64,000 nt of DNA from Gyromitra esculenta (lineage: Eukaryota > Ascomycota > Pezizomycetes > Pezizales > Discinaceae). Positions 43,878 through 52,522 of the stretch are shown here, one piece after another. Position 1 is the stretch's first letter. Each line of letters begins with the position of its first letter. The notes beneath the pieces were generated by a model that was not told where the DNA came from, made no database searches, and saw nothing but the letters and a program-made list of their open reading frames with translations. The stretch spans positions 992,001-1,056,000 of the forward strand of contig JBCAML010000007.1 in assembly GCA_038503075.1 (NCBI GenBank), written 5' to 3'. The position numbers and the translations under genes are program-made.

Positions 43878-45692
43878 ATGGCTTCTTCCAGTACCGCCGC
43901 CGCCGCTGTCCCAGCAAAGGAAACGAACTCTCTCGTCGCTGCCTATCACAAGAAACCTACAAATGATAGGAAAAAAGCGGTTATGAAGGCCATTCGGCTT
44001 GCTCAGAAACAGGGAACCCCTTTTCCTCCGAAAATCGCCACCCATAGAGCCCATACTGCTTTCAGGATCAACATGGCAAAGAAAGACGACGAAGTCGACA
44101 TTATCAAACAAAAATTGGCGAACAGTGCAACAGCCAGAAGAAAAGCCTCGTTGAAGACTGATCTCAAAGAAGCTCTCGATAAAGCGCAAACATACAGCGA
44201 TGATCGTTTCATAAGCTCCCGACATTTTCCCAAATTCAAGGGCGAGGCAATGGTTCATGTGATTTCCGACGACAACGGTGACGATGGCGACAACGACAAC
44301 GACGACAACAACACGGTTGATCTCGATTCCAAATCCGATGCCGAAATGGCTGATATCGATAAGGACCCTGCAATGTCAAAAGCGATGAAGCTCATAGAAC
44401 GACAGCGAGATACAGTTGCACGTTACGTTCATGACCAGTGGAATTATCTCCCTTCAACAGAATCGAAGATGCATGAAGCTGCGACATTGGCCCATACTTT
44501 GCATCGAGACTATCTTCGCCTAGCTTTCGCCCTGTCCGCGAATCCAACTCCCATTCCTCGAAAGGTAATCGACAAAGATTCCCCAAAATCTTTCATTCAG
44601 AAGTTACAGCCATACCTGGACGCCGCGGAAGAACACATAAAGGCGGACAAAGCACTTGTGGAAGAACCTGCAGGATCACCAACGCTGCCGAATTCAACTG
44701 CTGCGGCCAAAACGGCTAGTGACAAGTTCAACACGATACGAGCAGCTTTCCTCGAGTGGTCTCATGACAACTTGTCTATTTCGGCCAACGACGAGAACAA
44801 TGATACATTTTTTCGATTTATCGACGATGGACTTGGTGAACCTCTTAAGGGCGGCGAGGCTCCGAAGGTGCAGCTAACAGTGAGCCAACTCAACCGTGTG
44901 AAGGAACAGTTCAGCTTAATTCGCCGAACACCCACCCAAGTCGTCGTTACCCCGTTTCTGTCCTCACCGGTTTTAGTACCAACCAGTATCAAAATTGTCG
45001 CTTTTCGGGGAAATCTTCTCGCCCTGATGATCAGTCCTGGATCGTATAAATTGATATCCCTTGGCGATCAGCTCTTCGAAACAAGAGAATCGCTGGAATC
45101 CAATAGCGCTGTTTATAACTCGACAAAAGTTACCAATAGACTTCTCCACCGGATTAAGGAACGTCCGTACGCCTTCAAGACAAAGCTTCTACAAGCTCTG
45201 ATTGGTATCATTGGAGTGGCACATAAGGGGTATCATACGCTTAATAGGCCGAGTGCCAAGAAGCATGGTCGACGAATAGGTGATTGTATGGTGGAAGTCA
45301 GCTGGCGAACACAATTTGCCGAAGAATTATGCGACAAAGAACTCCTGAAGCGCATCGATCTCACCAAAGAGTCATTCAGCACCTTTGAGACCAGATCTGA
45401 TTGGGCCGCGACTAGGGGAGCCCAGGTGGGCGATTGGGAGATTTACTATTTTGCGAAACAACGTGATATTGGCATCATCCCTCCCCGCAGTACTGCTTGG
45501 CATACAAGTGAATCCAGTAGTTCCATCTCACGATCCAAGGCCATACAAGTGGCCTGGAGAGCAGGCCTTTCAGTGGCTGAGCCTGTCAAGAAAAATAGTA
45601 ATAAAAGCGCGATACAGGAAGACCGTCTGATGCATTCTGATTCAGACGATGAGGGCGAGAATGCTGCTGAAGGATTTTCGGATGTTGAGTAG
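43878..45692 (+). CDS. Orphan protein of 604 residues
   Basis: A single uninterrupted exon, the longest single-exon frame in the accessory region. Order: Ala/Ser-rich start; a basic region (HKKPTNDRKKAVMKAIRLAQ) reminiscent of the N-terminus of transposon-type HTH proteins; an acidic Asp/Asn run (residues 130-150); a helical middle; a mixed alpha/beta segment (SIKIVAFRGNLLALMISPGS); a Trp-containing C-terminal part; and an acidic tail (SDSDDEGENAAEGFSDVE). No family was recognised. No intron and no lesion. Its 3' flank carries an 80-base block shared, inverted, with the captain gene's 3' flank. Nuclear location is likely from charge pattern only. Confidence 0.7.
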   Translation: MASSSTAAAAVPAKETNSLVAAYHKKPTNDRKKAVMKAIRLAQKQGTPFPPKIATHRAHTAFRINMAKKDDEVDIIKQKLANSATARRKASLKTDLKEALDKAQTYSDDRFISSRHFPKFKGEAMVHVISDDNGDDGDNDNDDNNTVDLDSKSDAEMADIDKDPAMSKAMKLIERQRDTVARYVHDQWNYLPSTESKMHEAATLAHTLHRDYLRLAFALSANPTPIPRKVIDKDSPKSFIQKLQPYLDAAEEHIKADKALVEEPAGSPTLPNSTAAAKTASDKFNTIRAAFLEWSHDNLSISANDENNDTFFRFIDDGLGEPLKGGEAPKVQLTVSQLNRVKEQFSLIRRTPTQVVVTPFLSSPVLVPTSIKIVAFRGNLLALMISPGSYKLISLGDQLFETRESLESNSAVYNSTKVTNRLLHRIKERPYAFKTKLLQALIGIIGVAHKGYHTLNRPSAKKHGRRIGDCMVEVSWRTQFAEELCDKELLKRIDLTKESFSTFETRSDWAATRGAQVGDWEIYYFAKQRDIGIIPPRSTAWHTSESSSSISRSKAIQVAWRAGLSVAEPVKKNSNKSAIQEDRLMHSDSDDEGENAAEGFSDVE

Positions 45693-45737
45693 GATTTTTT
45701 TTTTTTTTTCATATACACGATTGAAAATGCAATGTTT

Positions 45738-45816
45738 CCCATTTCTTTGGTTTTTTTATGTGTTAGGTTACCGGGCAATATTTTTTCTTTCGTCTTTCTT
45801 GCATATTTCCGGGAAC
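45738..45816 (+). repeat. 3'-flank block shared with the captain gene (copy 1)
   Basis: About 79 bases starting CCCATTTCTTTGG and ending CATATTTCCGGGAACA, 46 bases after the stop of the 604-residue gene. It matches the reverse complement of 49335-49414 at all but a few positions. Confidence 0.9.
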
Positions 45817-45866
45817 ATCCCACAAATGTATATATCAATAGTTATCGAATATGAGCGTGTTGTATC

Positions 45867-46010
45867 AATTCAAACAATTCAAACAATTTAGATAATTCAA
45901 ACAATTCAGACAATTCAAACAATTCAAACAATTCAAACAATTCAGACATTTCAAACAGTTCAAACAATTCAAACAATTCAGACAATTCAAACAATTCAGA
46001 CAATTCAGAG
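45867..46010. repeat. 9-base minisatellite, sixteen units
   Basis: Sixteen consecutive units of AATTCAAAC or AATTCAGAC with occasional substitutions (ATTTCAAAC, AGTTCAAAC, AATTTAGAT). The period is a multiple of three, so the minus strand encodes a (Glu-Leu-Phe)/(Ser-Glu-Leu) run in one frame. I do not think it is translated. Confidence 0.95.
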
Positions 46011-46111
46011 AGATTAATGCGACAGAGACAATTCAAGTATAACAATTCGGTTTCGGGTACAAGAACTTCAGTGAGTAGTTATCACTCTCTCCGGCAATAG
46101 GGTCCCAATTT

Positions 46112-46816
46112 TTAGATGAAAAGATACATCGCAATATGTAACGCAAGAAAAGAGCCAACGCTGGAGCTCTGGACACTGGAGACGCGGGAGACAGAATTTG
46201 GCGAGACGCTCGAAGTGGAAGGAAGAGAATTTGACGAGACGCTCGAAGTGGAAGTAAGAGCAATGGAAGAATTAACTGCCGAGAGAGGCGCATTTTTGCA
46301 AGCCGGAGTATCGCCTGAAGGGATTGGCCAAAAAACTCCACAAGTTTGCGTCATATAAATTGGTGGGCTTAGTTCAGTTGTACTAACGAGTAGCGAAGCA
46401 TTCGACGTATGATTCCAGTTGTGCATCTCGAGCGACGTGGTGTTAAAGGTAGTGTTCCAGCCTTGCAACGGAATTGGCATACTGATCGTGGTGTAGTTGG
46501 TAGTGAGAGATGTCGGTATCGTTGCCGTAGTGCTGTTTGCAGTAAGATTTTTCTCAGACGTGGCGGTCCAGTTATGCGAGAGAGTTGGAGTGGATGCAGG
46601 TGTCATGTATGCAGTGCTCCAGGCATGTGTCGACATGGTCGCATGCAGTGGCTCTGACGTAAGCGATAGGATAGACGTGACCAAAGTCGTGGGTATGGAG
46701 TGGGCAGGGCCATCCGTTCTAATTGACACAGAAATAAAAGCCTCAATGGGTTCGGCCAGCGAAACATTGACTTGAAACGCGTAGCAATAACCAATGAATA
46801 GATAGAATGCAAACAT
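46112..46816 (-). CDS. Secreted, GPI-anchored Ser/Thr-rich glycoprotein (234 residues)
   Basis: A single exon. The N-terminus MFAFYLFIGYCYAF is a signal peptide with cleavage expected near residue 15-20. The middle is Ser/Thr-rich with about ten Asn-x-Ser/Thr sites (NWTATS, NTTFNTTS, NHTSNAS, NSS). A pair of Cys sits near residue 160-173. The C-terminus SSVGSFLALHIAMYLFI is a GPI-attachment signal: small residues, then a hydrophobic end. It should sit on the outer cell surface or be linked to the wall. No enzyme domain. The stop lies about 100 bases right of the 9-base minisatellite. Intact. Confidence 0.7.
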   Translation of the reverse strand: MFAFYLFIGYCYAFQVNVSLAEPIEAFISVSIRTDGPAHSIPTTLVTSILSLTSEPLHATMSTHAWSTAYMTPASTPTLSHNWTATSEKNLTANSTTATIPTSLTTNYTTISMPIPLQGWNTTFNTTSLEMHNWNHTSNASLLVSTTELSPPIYMTQTCGVFWPIPSGDTPACKNAPLSAVNSSIALTSTSSVSSNSLPSTSSVSPNSVSRVSSVQSSSVGSFLALHIAMYLFI

Positions 46817-47078
46817 ATTTAATTATGGTAAAATTGTATTAGTCAGAGGATGAGATGTAGATGTATTGAAGTAGTTGCTTGGAATACATCTCAAAAGTGC
46901 TGCAGATAACGGGTCTTAAATAGTAGTTGGGCCTACAAAGCATCTATTTTTGCATCATACCAATTAAACATTATTTATATACGGCGCCAAATAGTCTGTT
47001 TCAATTGCTAATTCGAAACATTATTACAGGACCAGGGACAAAAATATAACCGTTGCCAGCGGCTCCTAAGGATTTTCC

Positions 47079-47555
47079 TCAGAAAAATCTACAAAACCTA
47101 AAATGATCAGTTGCTATTCTCATTGAAATCATACTGGTGGCAAACTCACTGCATGTTTCTTCCTTTTCATGCTTCGTTACTGACGTCCTGTCCTTATATT
47201 GTTTCTTACACCGAGAACAATGCAATTTAGACCACTCCTTCGCCTCTGCGCTGTGTCCTTCATCTTTCCCTTTCATTCTCATTATATGCGCTCATAAACC
47301 TTTTTCGCTAGTAAGAATACTGTTGCAAATAGGATAAGGAAAACGTAAACCTTTCTCGCTAGTAAGAATACTGTTGCAAACAGGACAAGGAAAACCTGCT
47401 AAACTCACTTCCCGTGGCGATCTAAGGGCATCAAGCTCCGCAAGTAGCCCTTGGGTGACAGAGTCGAGATCATGAGGGAGGAAACGACGTATGATATTTT
47501 CTAGAATATCAAGGCGCTGTGCCGTGCGGTCTGGTGGTGGGGTTGGAGATGACAT
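47079..47555 (-). pseudogene. C2H2 zinc-finger gene with internal duplication and a premature stop
   Basis: The frame from 47555 codes a helical N-terminus (RLDILENIIRRFLP), then the first half of a zinc finger twice in tandem: FPCPVCNSILTSEKGL and RFPYPICNSILTSEKGL, a 51-base duplication. A TGA (47292-47294) follows at once, but the same frame continues with HIM, then KLHCSRCKKQYKDRTSVTKH, a second finger, to 47079. TGA replaces what is probably CGA (Arg) before AH. Without the stop the first finger would be completed by downstream His. So the duplicated, truncated state looks like decay of a two-finger protein. Confidence 0.55.
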
Positions 47556-47796
47556 GTTTGCTGTTGCGAATTTTGTTGTAGTTGCGAGTCTGGGTCTCCG
47601 CCTGGTTTATATGGCCGGGCGGTATATTCCGGCAGGGTAGCACTATCCGTGCAGTGCGCACTGGAGCGACCGCAAGGCTGTCACAACCTCAGGGTCGCAT
47701 CCTTGCCTCATATTACGCAATGTGCTCTTAAAGCTCAATCTAATTATATTTTCTAATGAAAATGAAAAAAATGACAACAATACACGTGCTTAATAT

Positions 47797-48217
47797 CTAT
47801 CGATCCTTCAAACAAAGCAGTTTTGGAGGAGACATCAAGGTAAATTCGCTCTTTTGAGCAATTGATTTCGGTCCTTCATCGGTTTCAGTGTCATTGTCGT
47901 TGGCATATGTGATCTTTGGTAACGGATATGTCTCATTCTACGTTATTGTTAGCACATGTCAAGTGGAACGGTTATGGCTGATTCACAATTTCTTGGAGAC
48001 TCGGTGGCCAAAAGCGCTTTGTTGACAGGTACACTTCAAATCGTTTGGTTTTGCCATCTTGTATGACTAAGCACACCTTCGAGCCGCAAAGTTGGCTCAT
48101 TTCGTGAGCTTTCTTTACAAGGTTGTCTTTTCGGCGTATGTACTGGCGTCTTACGGCTTTCGCTTTCATTCTTCTTGTCTCGATAACCTTTTTAAGTTTG
48201 GTTTCAGCGGTTGACAT
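47797..48217 (-). CDS. Small MADS-box protein
   Basis: Two exons, 47987-48217 and 47797-47937 (intron 47938-47986, GTGAAT...CTAAC...GTAG), phase 0, 123 residues. The ATG at 48217 (MSTAETKLKK) is chosen; the frame upstream has no ATG. The MADS domain occupies residues 12-70: RRQYIRRKDNLVKKAHEMSQ, LCGSKVCLVIQDG, then a beta strand (KRFEVYLST). This is the SRF-type DNA-binding and dimerisation module. The C-terminus is acidic and short, with no K-box. It is much smaller than housekeeping fungal MADS factors (Mcm1, Rlm1), so it is an accessory regulator. Intact. Confidence 0.7.
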
Positions 48218-48256
48218 TTTCGCAACTGGATTTTGAGTTGTATAAGGGAAATCCAA

Positions 48257-49334
48257 GGGTTATTAAGGACACGGGAGTTGCTCTTCGATTACGTTAGACC
48301 CAAAAGTTTTCGTGCCAGACACACGTTTCCACCACTATGTTTTCAACCTATGCATGTGTTTAATTGAGGTTGTCCACATGATCGTGAAGAATCACTGTAT
48401 TGCTAAATATGGTTAGCTGTTATACTTGCCTAGAAAAGAAAGAAATTTCATGCACGTTTGCACGACCGCATTGTGTTCCTGAGACGCCTCCACCCCCTCA
48501 CCCGGACAGCTAACTAAAATCGGAAAATTTCTAGCGTTTTGACCGGCTTCTGTCCTGTTCAAGCAAGAAATTCGCACTAAATACTAACCAATGATCATGC
48601 GCCCGGCTGTATGGGTGACGGGTTGACTGTGAAGGCGCCTATGCACATAGCCACGACAGCAGATTTAAATTGTGAGGAGGCACTTTCAATTCCTAGGACA
48701 ACTAATGCAAGTTTACACTACAATTAACAGGGTCCCTGAAACATCCTACTGTGCTCGATCAGCATATGCAAGGGCGATCTCAATAATAGCAAGATTAGCG
48801 TTATCAGCGTTATGTCTCATGGTGTAAAAATCGATACGCCGCAAGCTACTGAATTTGCCTGACTCGAAAAAGAATTTGAAAATAATAATAGATTCCACGT
48901 GCTTGTGTAACTAATGATCTCTTGATTCACTACGTGCATAATCTGTTAAGTCCGGTGTCGATTTTTCAGGGTATTTCGGTCTGCAACCAAAGTCTCGTCG
49001 TATGTAAGGAATTATCTCTATAAATTTAATCACAAGGCATGAGAAATTTATGCACCATCTAATGCTTTTACCCACCAAGCAATAGTCAGTTTCATTTTCG
49101 TGAGTATACATAAAGTTAGTACTATTACTATGATTTTGAGTCAGATAATAATTTAATTCATACACTGCTGTCGAAATACCGAGCTTAGTGAAACAGATGC
49201 GTGTTTTCATAATTCCCAATATATTGCTTATATTGCCACATTAGGCGAACGACGTACTCTTTCCAACTACATTGATAAAAATTTACTACAATAAACAGGT
49301 TAAATAGGAATAGTAAAAGAAAAAAACCTATAAT
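48257..49334. other. Spacer, no supported gene
   Basis: Short frames occur (for example 48911-49219 on the minus strand) but show no domain, good start context or splicing partner. Nothing else recognised. Confidence 0.4.
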
Positions 49335-49414
49335 TGTTCCCGGAAATATGCAAGAAAGACGGAAGAAAAAATATTGCGCAGTAACCTAACACATTAAAAA
49401 ACCAAAGAAATGGG
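49335..49414 (-). repeat. 3'-flank block shared with the 604-residue gene (copy 2)
   Basis: Read on the minus strand it starts CCCATTTCTTTGG, 39 bases after the captain stop codon, and ends CATATTTCCGGGAACA. Inverted copy of 45738-45816 with few differences. Confidence 0.9.
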
Positions 49415-49452
49415 AGAAACGGAGACGAAATTTTGAACGCAGAAATACTACT

Positions 49453-51669
49453 CTACAGATTGATGCCATGCACAGTTGCCAAATGATTTTTAAGATGATC
49501 CCCATTATTCAACCCGGATGTACATTCCTGAAACGGGCACTCCACCGGCCCAATTGAGGATACAACAGGATGCCTTCTCGAGATATGTTTCTTGAGGGTG
49601 TCAATTCGATGATATGAATGAAATCGATCTGTGAGTCGCAAATTTTCATACGTCAAACAAAACGGGCACTGGTTATCTTTGCTGTCTCCCGTTACCCTCT
49701 TGGTGATTAGCGGAGGCTTTTGCTGGGAGAGACTCGCCAGCGCTCGAACAGCGTCAGCCCATGCCACAGAATCCTTCGAACAGTTGTGGAATGAAGCGAT
49801 TAGAGATCTCAGCGGACAATCAAAGTCAGGTACTGGGTACGAGAATATAGAAGGAGCCTCGCCCCCTAGTTGCTGTTTGATTTCTTCATGGTCCACCTGT
49901 TCAAACCATTCGCTTCTCAGCTCTTCCAAGCCACTCCGATTGAGCCGACGTTTGCAAGCATTAAGCTTATTTCTGGCAGCAGTATATTCGTCATGCAGTG
50001 TAGAGTTGTCCGCCTTGGCTGCAATAATCGTAGGATATATCCCTTTTATTACGTCCCATAGGCGATTTTTTTCCACTCGCAGATTTGCATACTCTGGGTT
50101 ATTCTCCAGCTGGGTATCGCTTAGACTAATTTTGTCAGGTGCTCGAGGATCGCGTTTGGCACTCATCAATCCAATATTCTTCACGAGATCGCGGCGGTCG
50201 ATAATCCCAAGATACGCGCTTTGAGTGTCAATCTTTACGGTCTGGCTTAGATAATGGCGACGAAAAACATCGGCTCTGGCATGGCCCATTATCTGATTTC
50301 TCTGGACGTCTGTGACATCAGGGTCTGAAAAAGTCAGTTGCATACTCTCGAGGCTTGATTTGCGCAACTTACTATCAATCGCATTCGCAGCACCACGACG
50401 CAGTATATAGCTGGTCAATACTTGCGGATATCCGGAAAGAACACCAAACCGTTTCAGAAAATAATTGAAATCTGAATATCCTAGAGGTGTGCTGGAGCAT
50501 ATATCGTTCCCCATTTGGCGACGAAATATCGGTGTCTCACGGATATCCGGCCTCCATTGTATTGATAAACATTCCTTAAAATCTGGAATTTTAAGGTTAT
50601 AGATGTCTTCAACTCGACGTATACCACCCTCCTTAAACGCGCTGTCCGCGAATGCAAGACCTAACAGATTCATGATTGGACAGAATATTGGATTATCACG
50701 TCGCTCATAAAGAATATATGTTACTCTATCGAATACGTGTCAGTTTATAGAATATGTTCCCTCATAAGAACTACCTTCACTTACGGTTCATGCTTATTCC
50801 GTTTCCCTTTGAGAAACGTAGTAGTCACTTCTAGAACAAGAATCGTTCCACCTTCAACAGGATCTCGTAATAGAGATAAATTCATATCCTTCAGCAGTCA
50901 GATTAAGTATAAATTGTCTTCGTTTCAGATAAACGCATACCTTATACTTTAACACTTGTCCACGGCCTTTGTAACAATTGGCTTCAATGATCGCTCCAGG
51001 GCGAGAAGATGTATAAGCAAAGAGTTGCATGAGAAAGGCCATCTGTATTCGATATCGCCCATGGCCAGTTGTGTCATTATCCTGACGCCAGTGATAATGC
51101 AAAAGATTAAACAGGTCATTAACGGAGCATGTGGCCTTGTCTTTCATCTCCATGACGAGATCGAATTACCTGGTGAGATTGTTTTCGATATACTGTCAGA
51201 TTATTAGCAACGCACTTTTGAATCGCGTGATTTCAGCTTTACCGTATTGAGAGTATTGTTGATGCTCTTTTTGAGCCGATCACCAGTGTCGAGGGAATAA
51301 ACCATCTGGAAAGTTTTGTAGAACCCAAAAACTGTTGAGCGATACACCCGTTTCCCTAGTTTGATGAATCAAGAGTTTTTGAGTCGATAGTAGAGATATA
51401 ACTGGATCTCGGTGGCACCAACGCTTCTGAGCGCTTCTTCTGCAGTACGGGGATGGCGCTTCTGTAGGACGTCGTTATTAAATCTGCATGAATACAAGTG
51501 TTAGTATTTCGAAATCCAATTTCACGTAGGGAGATTTGAACCTTTTCCACCAGTTGCGAAAATCTTGAACTCCTTTCTCAGTGGAAGGTGCGAGAGACAC
51601 TCCGTGTACCTTCGTTGAATCGCTCTCCAATTGCTGCCATAAATCTTCGTACCCGCATGTATCTTCCAT
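49453..51669 (-). pseudogene. Starship captain: DUF3435 tyrosine recombinase, two in-frame stops
   Basis: Captains excise and insert Starship elements. Five exons in consistent phase: 51542-51669, 51243-51483, 50941-51192, 50785-50888 and 49453-50725; 665 codons. Recognisable parts: an N-terminal WQQLESDSTK/WWKRFNNDVL region, GFYKTFQMVYSLDTGDRL, then the catalytic core with the first Arg in YTSSRPGAIIE, the second in YILRRGAANAID, GHA, and the probable nucleophile Tyr in FRRHYLSQT. Two C2H2 fingers (CPFC...H, CPFQEC...H) end the protein, as is usual in DUF3435. Lesions: TGA at 51369-51371 and TAA at 51166-51168, both inside otherwise unbroken family sequence upstream of the core. The catalytic exons are intact. 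A first exon upstream of 51669 may be missing. It transcribes leftward, toward the cargo, as captains do. Confidence 0.85.
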
Positions 51670-52373
51670 GATTGTGGCAAAGAATTTCGCGTGAGTGGTG
51701 CAATACTAAATTTCGTCGCTATACTGTTTGTTGTGAAGAAAGGGTTCCTGAAGGTGGCCATCGTCTTGACTTATAAGCTCTCCGCTCAACCTCAGCTGGT
51801 ACCGCAGAGTTGGGGAAACTATCATTGCAAATTAAGATTATCACGCTCATCTTCATTTGCGAGAAAAAGCAACAGGCAGATTTGAATCGCCTTGCAGTGG
51901 TTGAAGTGCATGGCATCGCCTTGCAGTGGTTGAGGTGGATGGCTGGTTAGTCACACACAACCTTGCAGCCATAAGAGAGCGTGTGGGGGTAAGAGACCAA
52001 AAAATGGTCAGAAGAGCCCATTTAGTGACGCCAAGGGACCAAATTCTCGGTACCATACCGTCGGGATGTCGTTAGGCAGAGTACTTCTGAGTACTCATGT
52101 CGCCAAATCTATAATGCCGGATGATTAAATTTTGGCTAAGGTTGGAATTATCATGTCTGTAGTATGAGATAAGGGAAAAAGTAGCACTTTGAGAGCGGCA
52201 GCAACTTTAGCACACTCTAGGCAATGCATTTTAACTATTATAATTTTGTATACTCGGTGGCTGTTGAAGAACCCAGCTTCCGTGAAAGCTTCACCAGCAC
52301 CTGGGACCCATTTTTACACTCAATACTCTAGTCAGACTTTAGTCATCTGGCATTATAAATCTGGCGACACGAG
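51670..52373. other. Captain upstream region, candidate right border
   Basis: Includes two 29-base tandem copies starting ATCGCCTTGCAGTGGTTGA at 51886 and 51915, about 220 bases upstream of the captain start, and a duplicated AGTACT at 52080-52096. In Starships the 5' end lies close upstream of the captain, so the border should fall here. No gene seen. Confidence 0.4.
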
Positions 52374-52522
52374 TAGAGCGGTGGAGGGGTCGGCGAGGCA
52401 GAGGGTATAGCGGGGCTTGAGTAGCAAATGGAATATTTTGCCACAAAGTGTATATCAGTTTGTTTGCCAAGACCGCCAAGCCTCGTTATACCCTCTGCCT
52501 CGCTGACCCCTCCAGTGCTCTA
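52374..52522. mobile_element. Short TIR MITE with TA ends (149 bases)
   Basis: Left end TAGAGCGGTGGAGGGGTC, right end (reverse complement) TAGAGCACTGGAGGGGTC. The inverted match extends over about 44 bases (GCGAGGCAGAGGGTATA shared). The TA at each extremity could be a Tc1/mariner target duplication. The centre has no coding capacity. Confidence 0.75.

Larger units (their letters stand above)
25868..51669 (-). mobile_element. Decayed Starship-like element (minimum extent, FRE to captain)
   Basis: A DUF3435 captain at one end reading inward, with ferric reductase and DUF3723 genes on the same side, is the diagnostic content of Starships. The interval given is the minimum from ferric reductase to captain. 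Genes at 20.2-25.9 kb may also belong. The left border would be anywhere from about 18.4 to 25.8 kb and the right between 51.7 and 52.4 kb. No terminal repeats or target duplication were identified by eye. Status: probably immobile by itself. Confidence 0.65.

Noticed and set aside
45842..46045. Minus-strand frame of Glu-Leu-Phe repeats
   Set aside because: It is the translation of the 9-base minisatellite, whose period is a multiple of three.
48911..49219. 102-residue minus-strand frame left of the captain 3' flank
   Set aside because: No domain, no ATG context and no homologous features; likely chance.
20000..52400. Exact Starship borders and target-site duplication
   Set aside because: No matching short direct repeats or terminal motif could be fixed by eye on both sides, so borders are not claimed.
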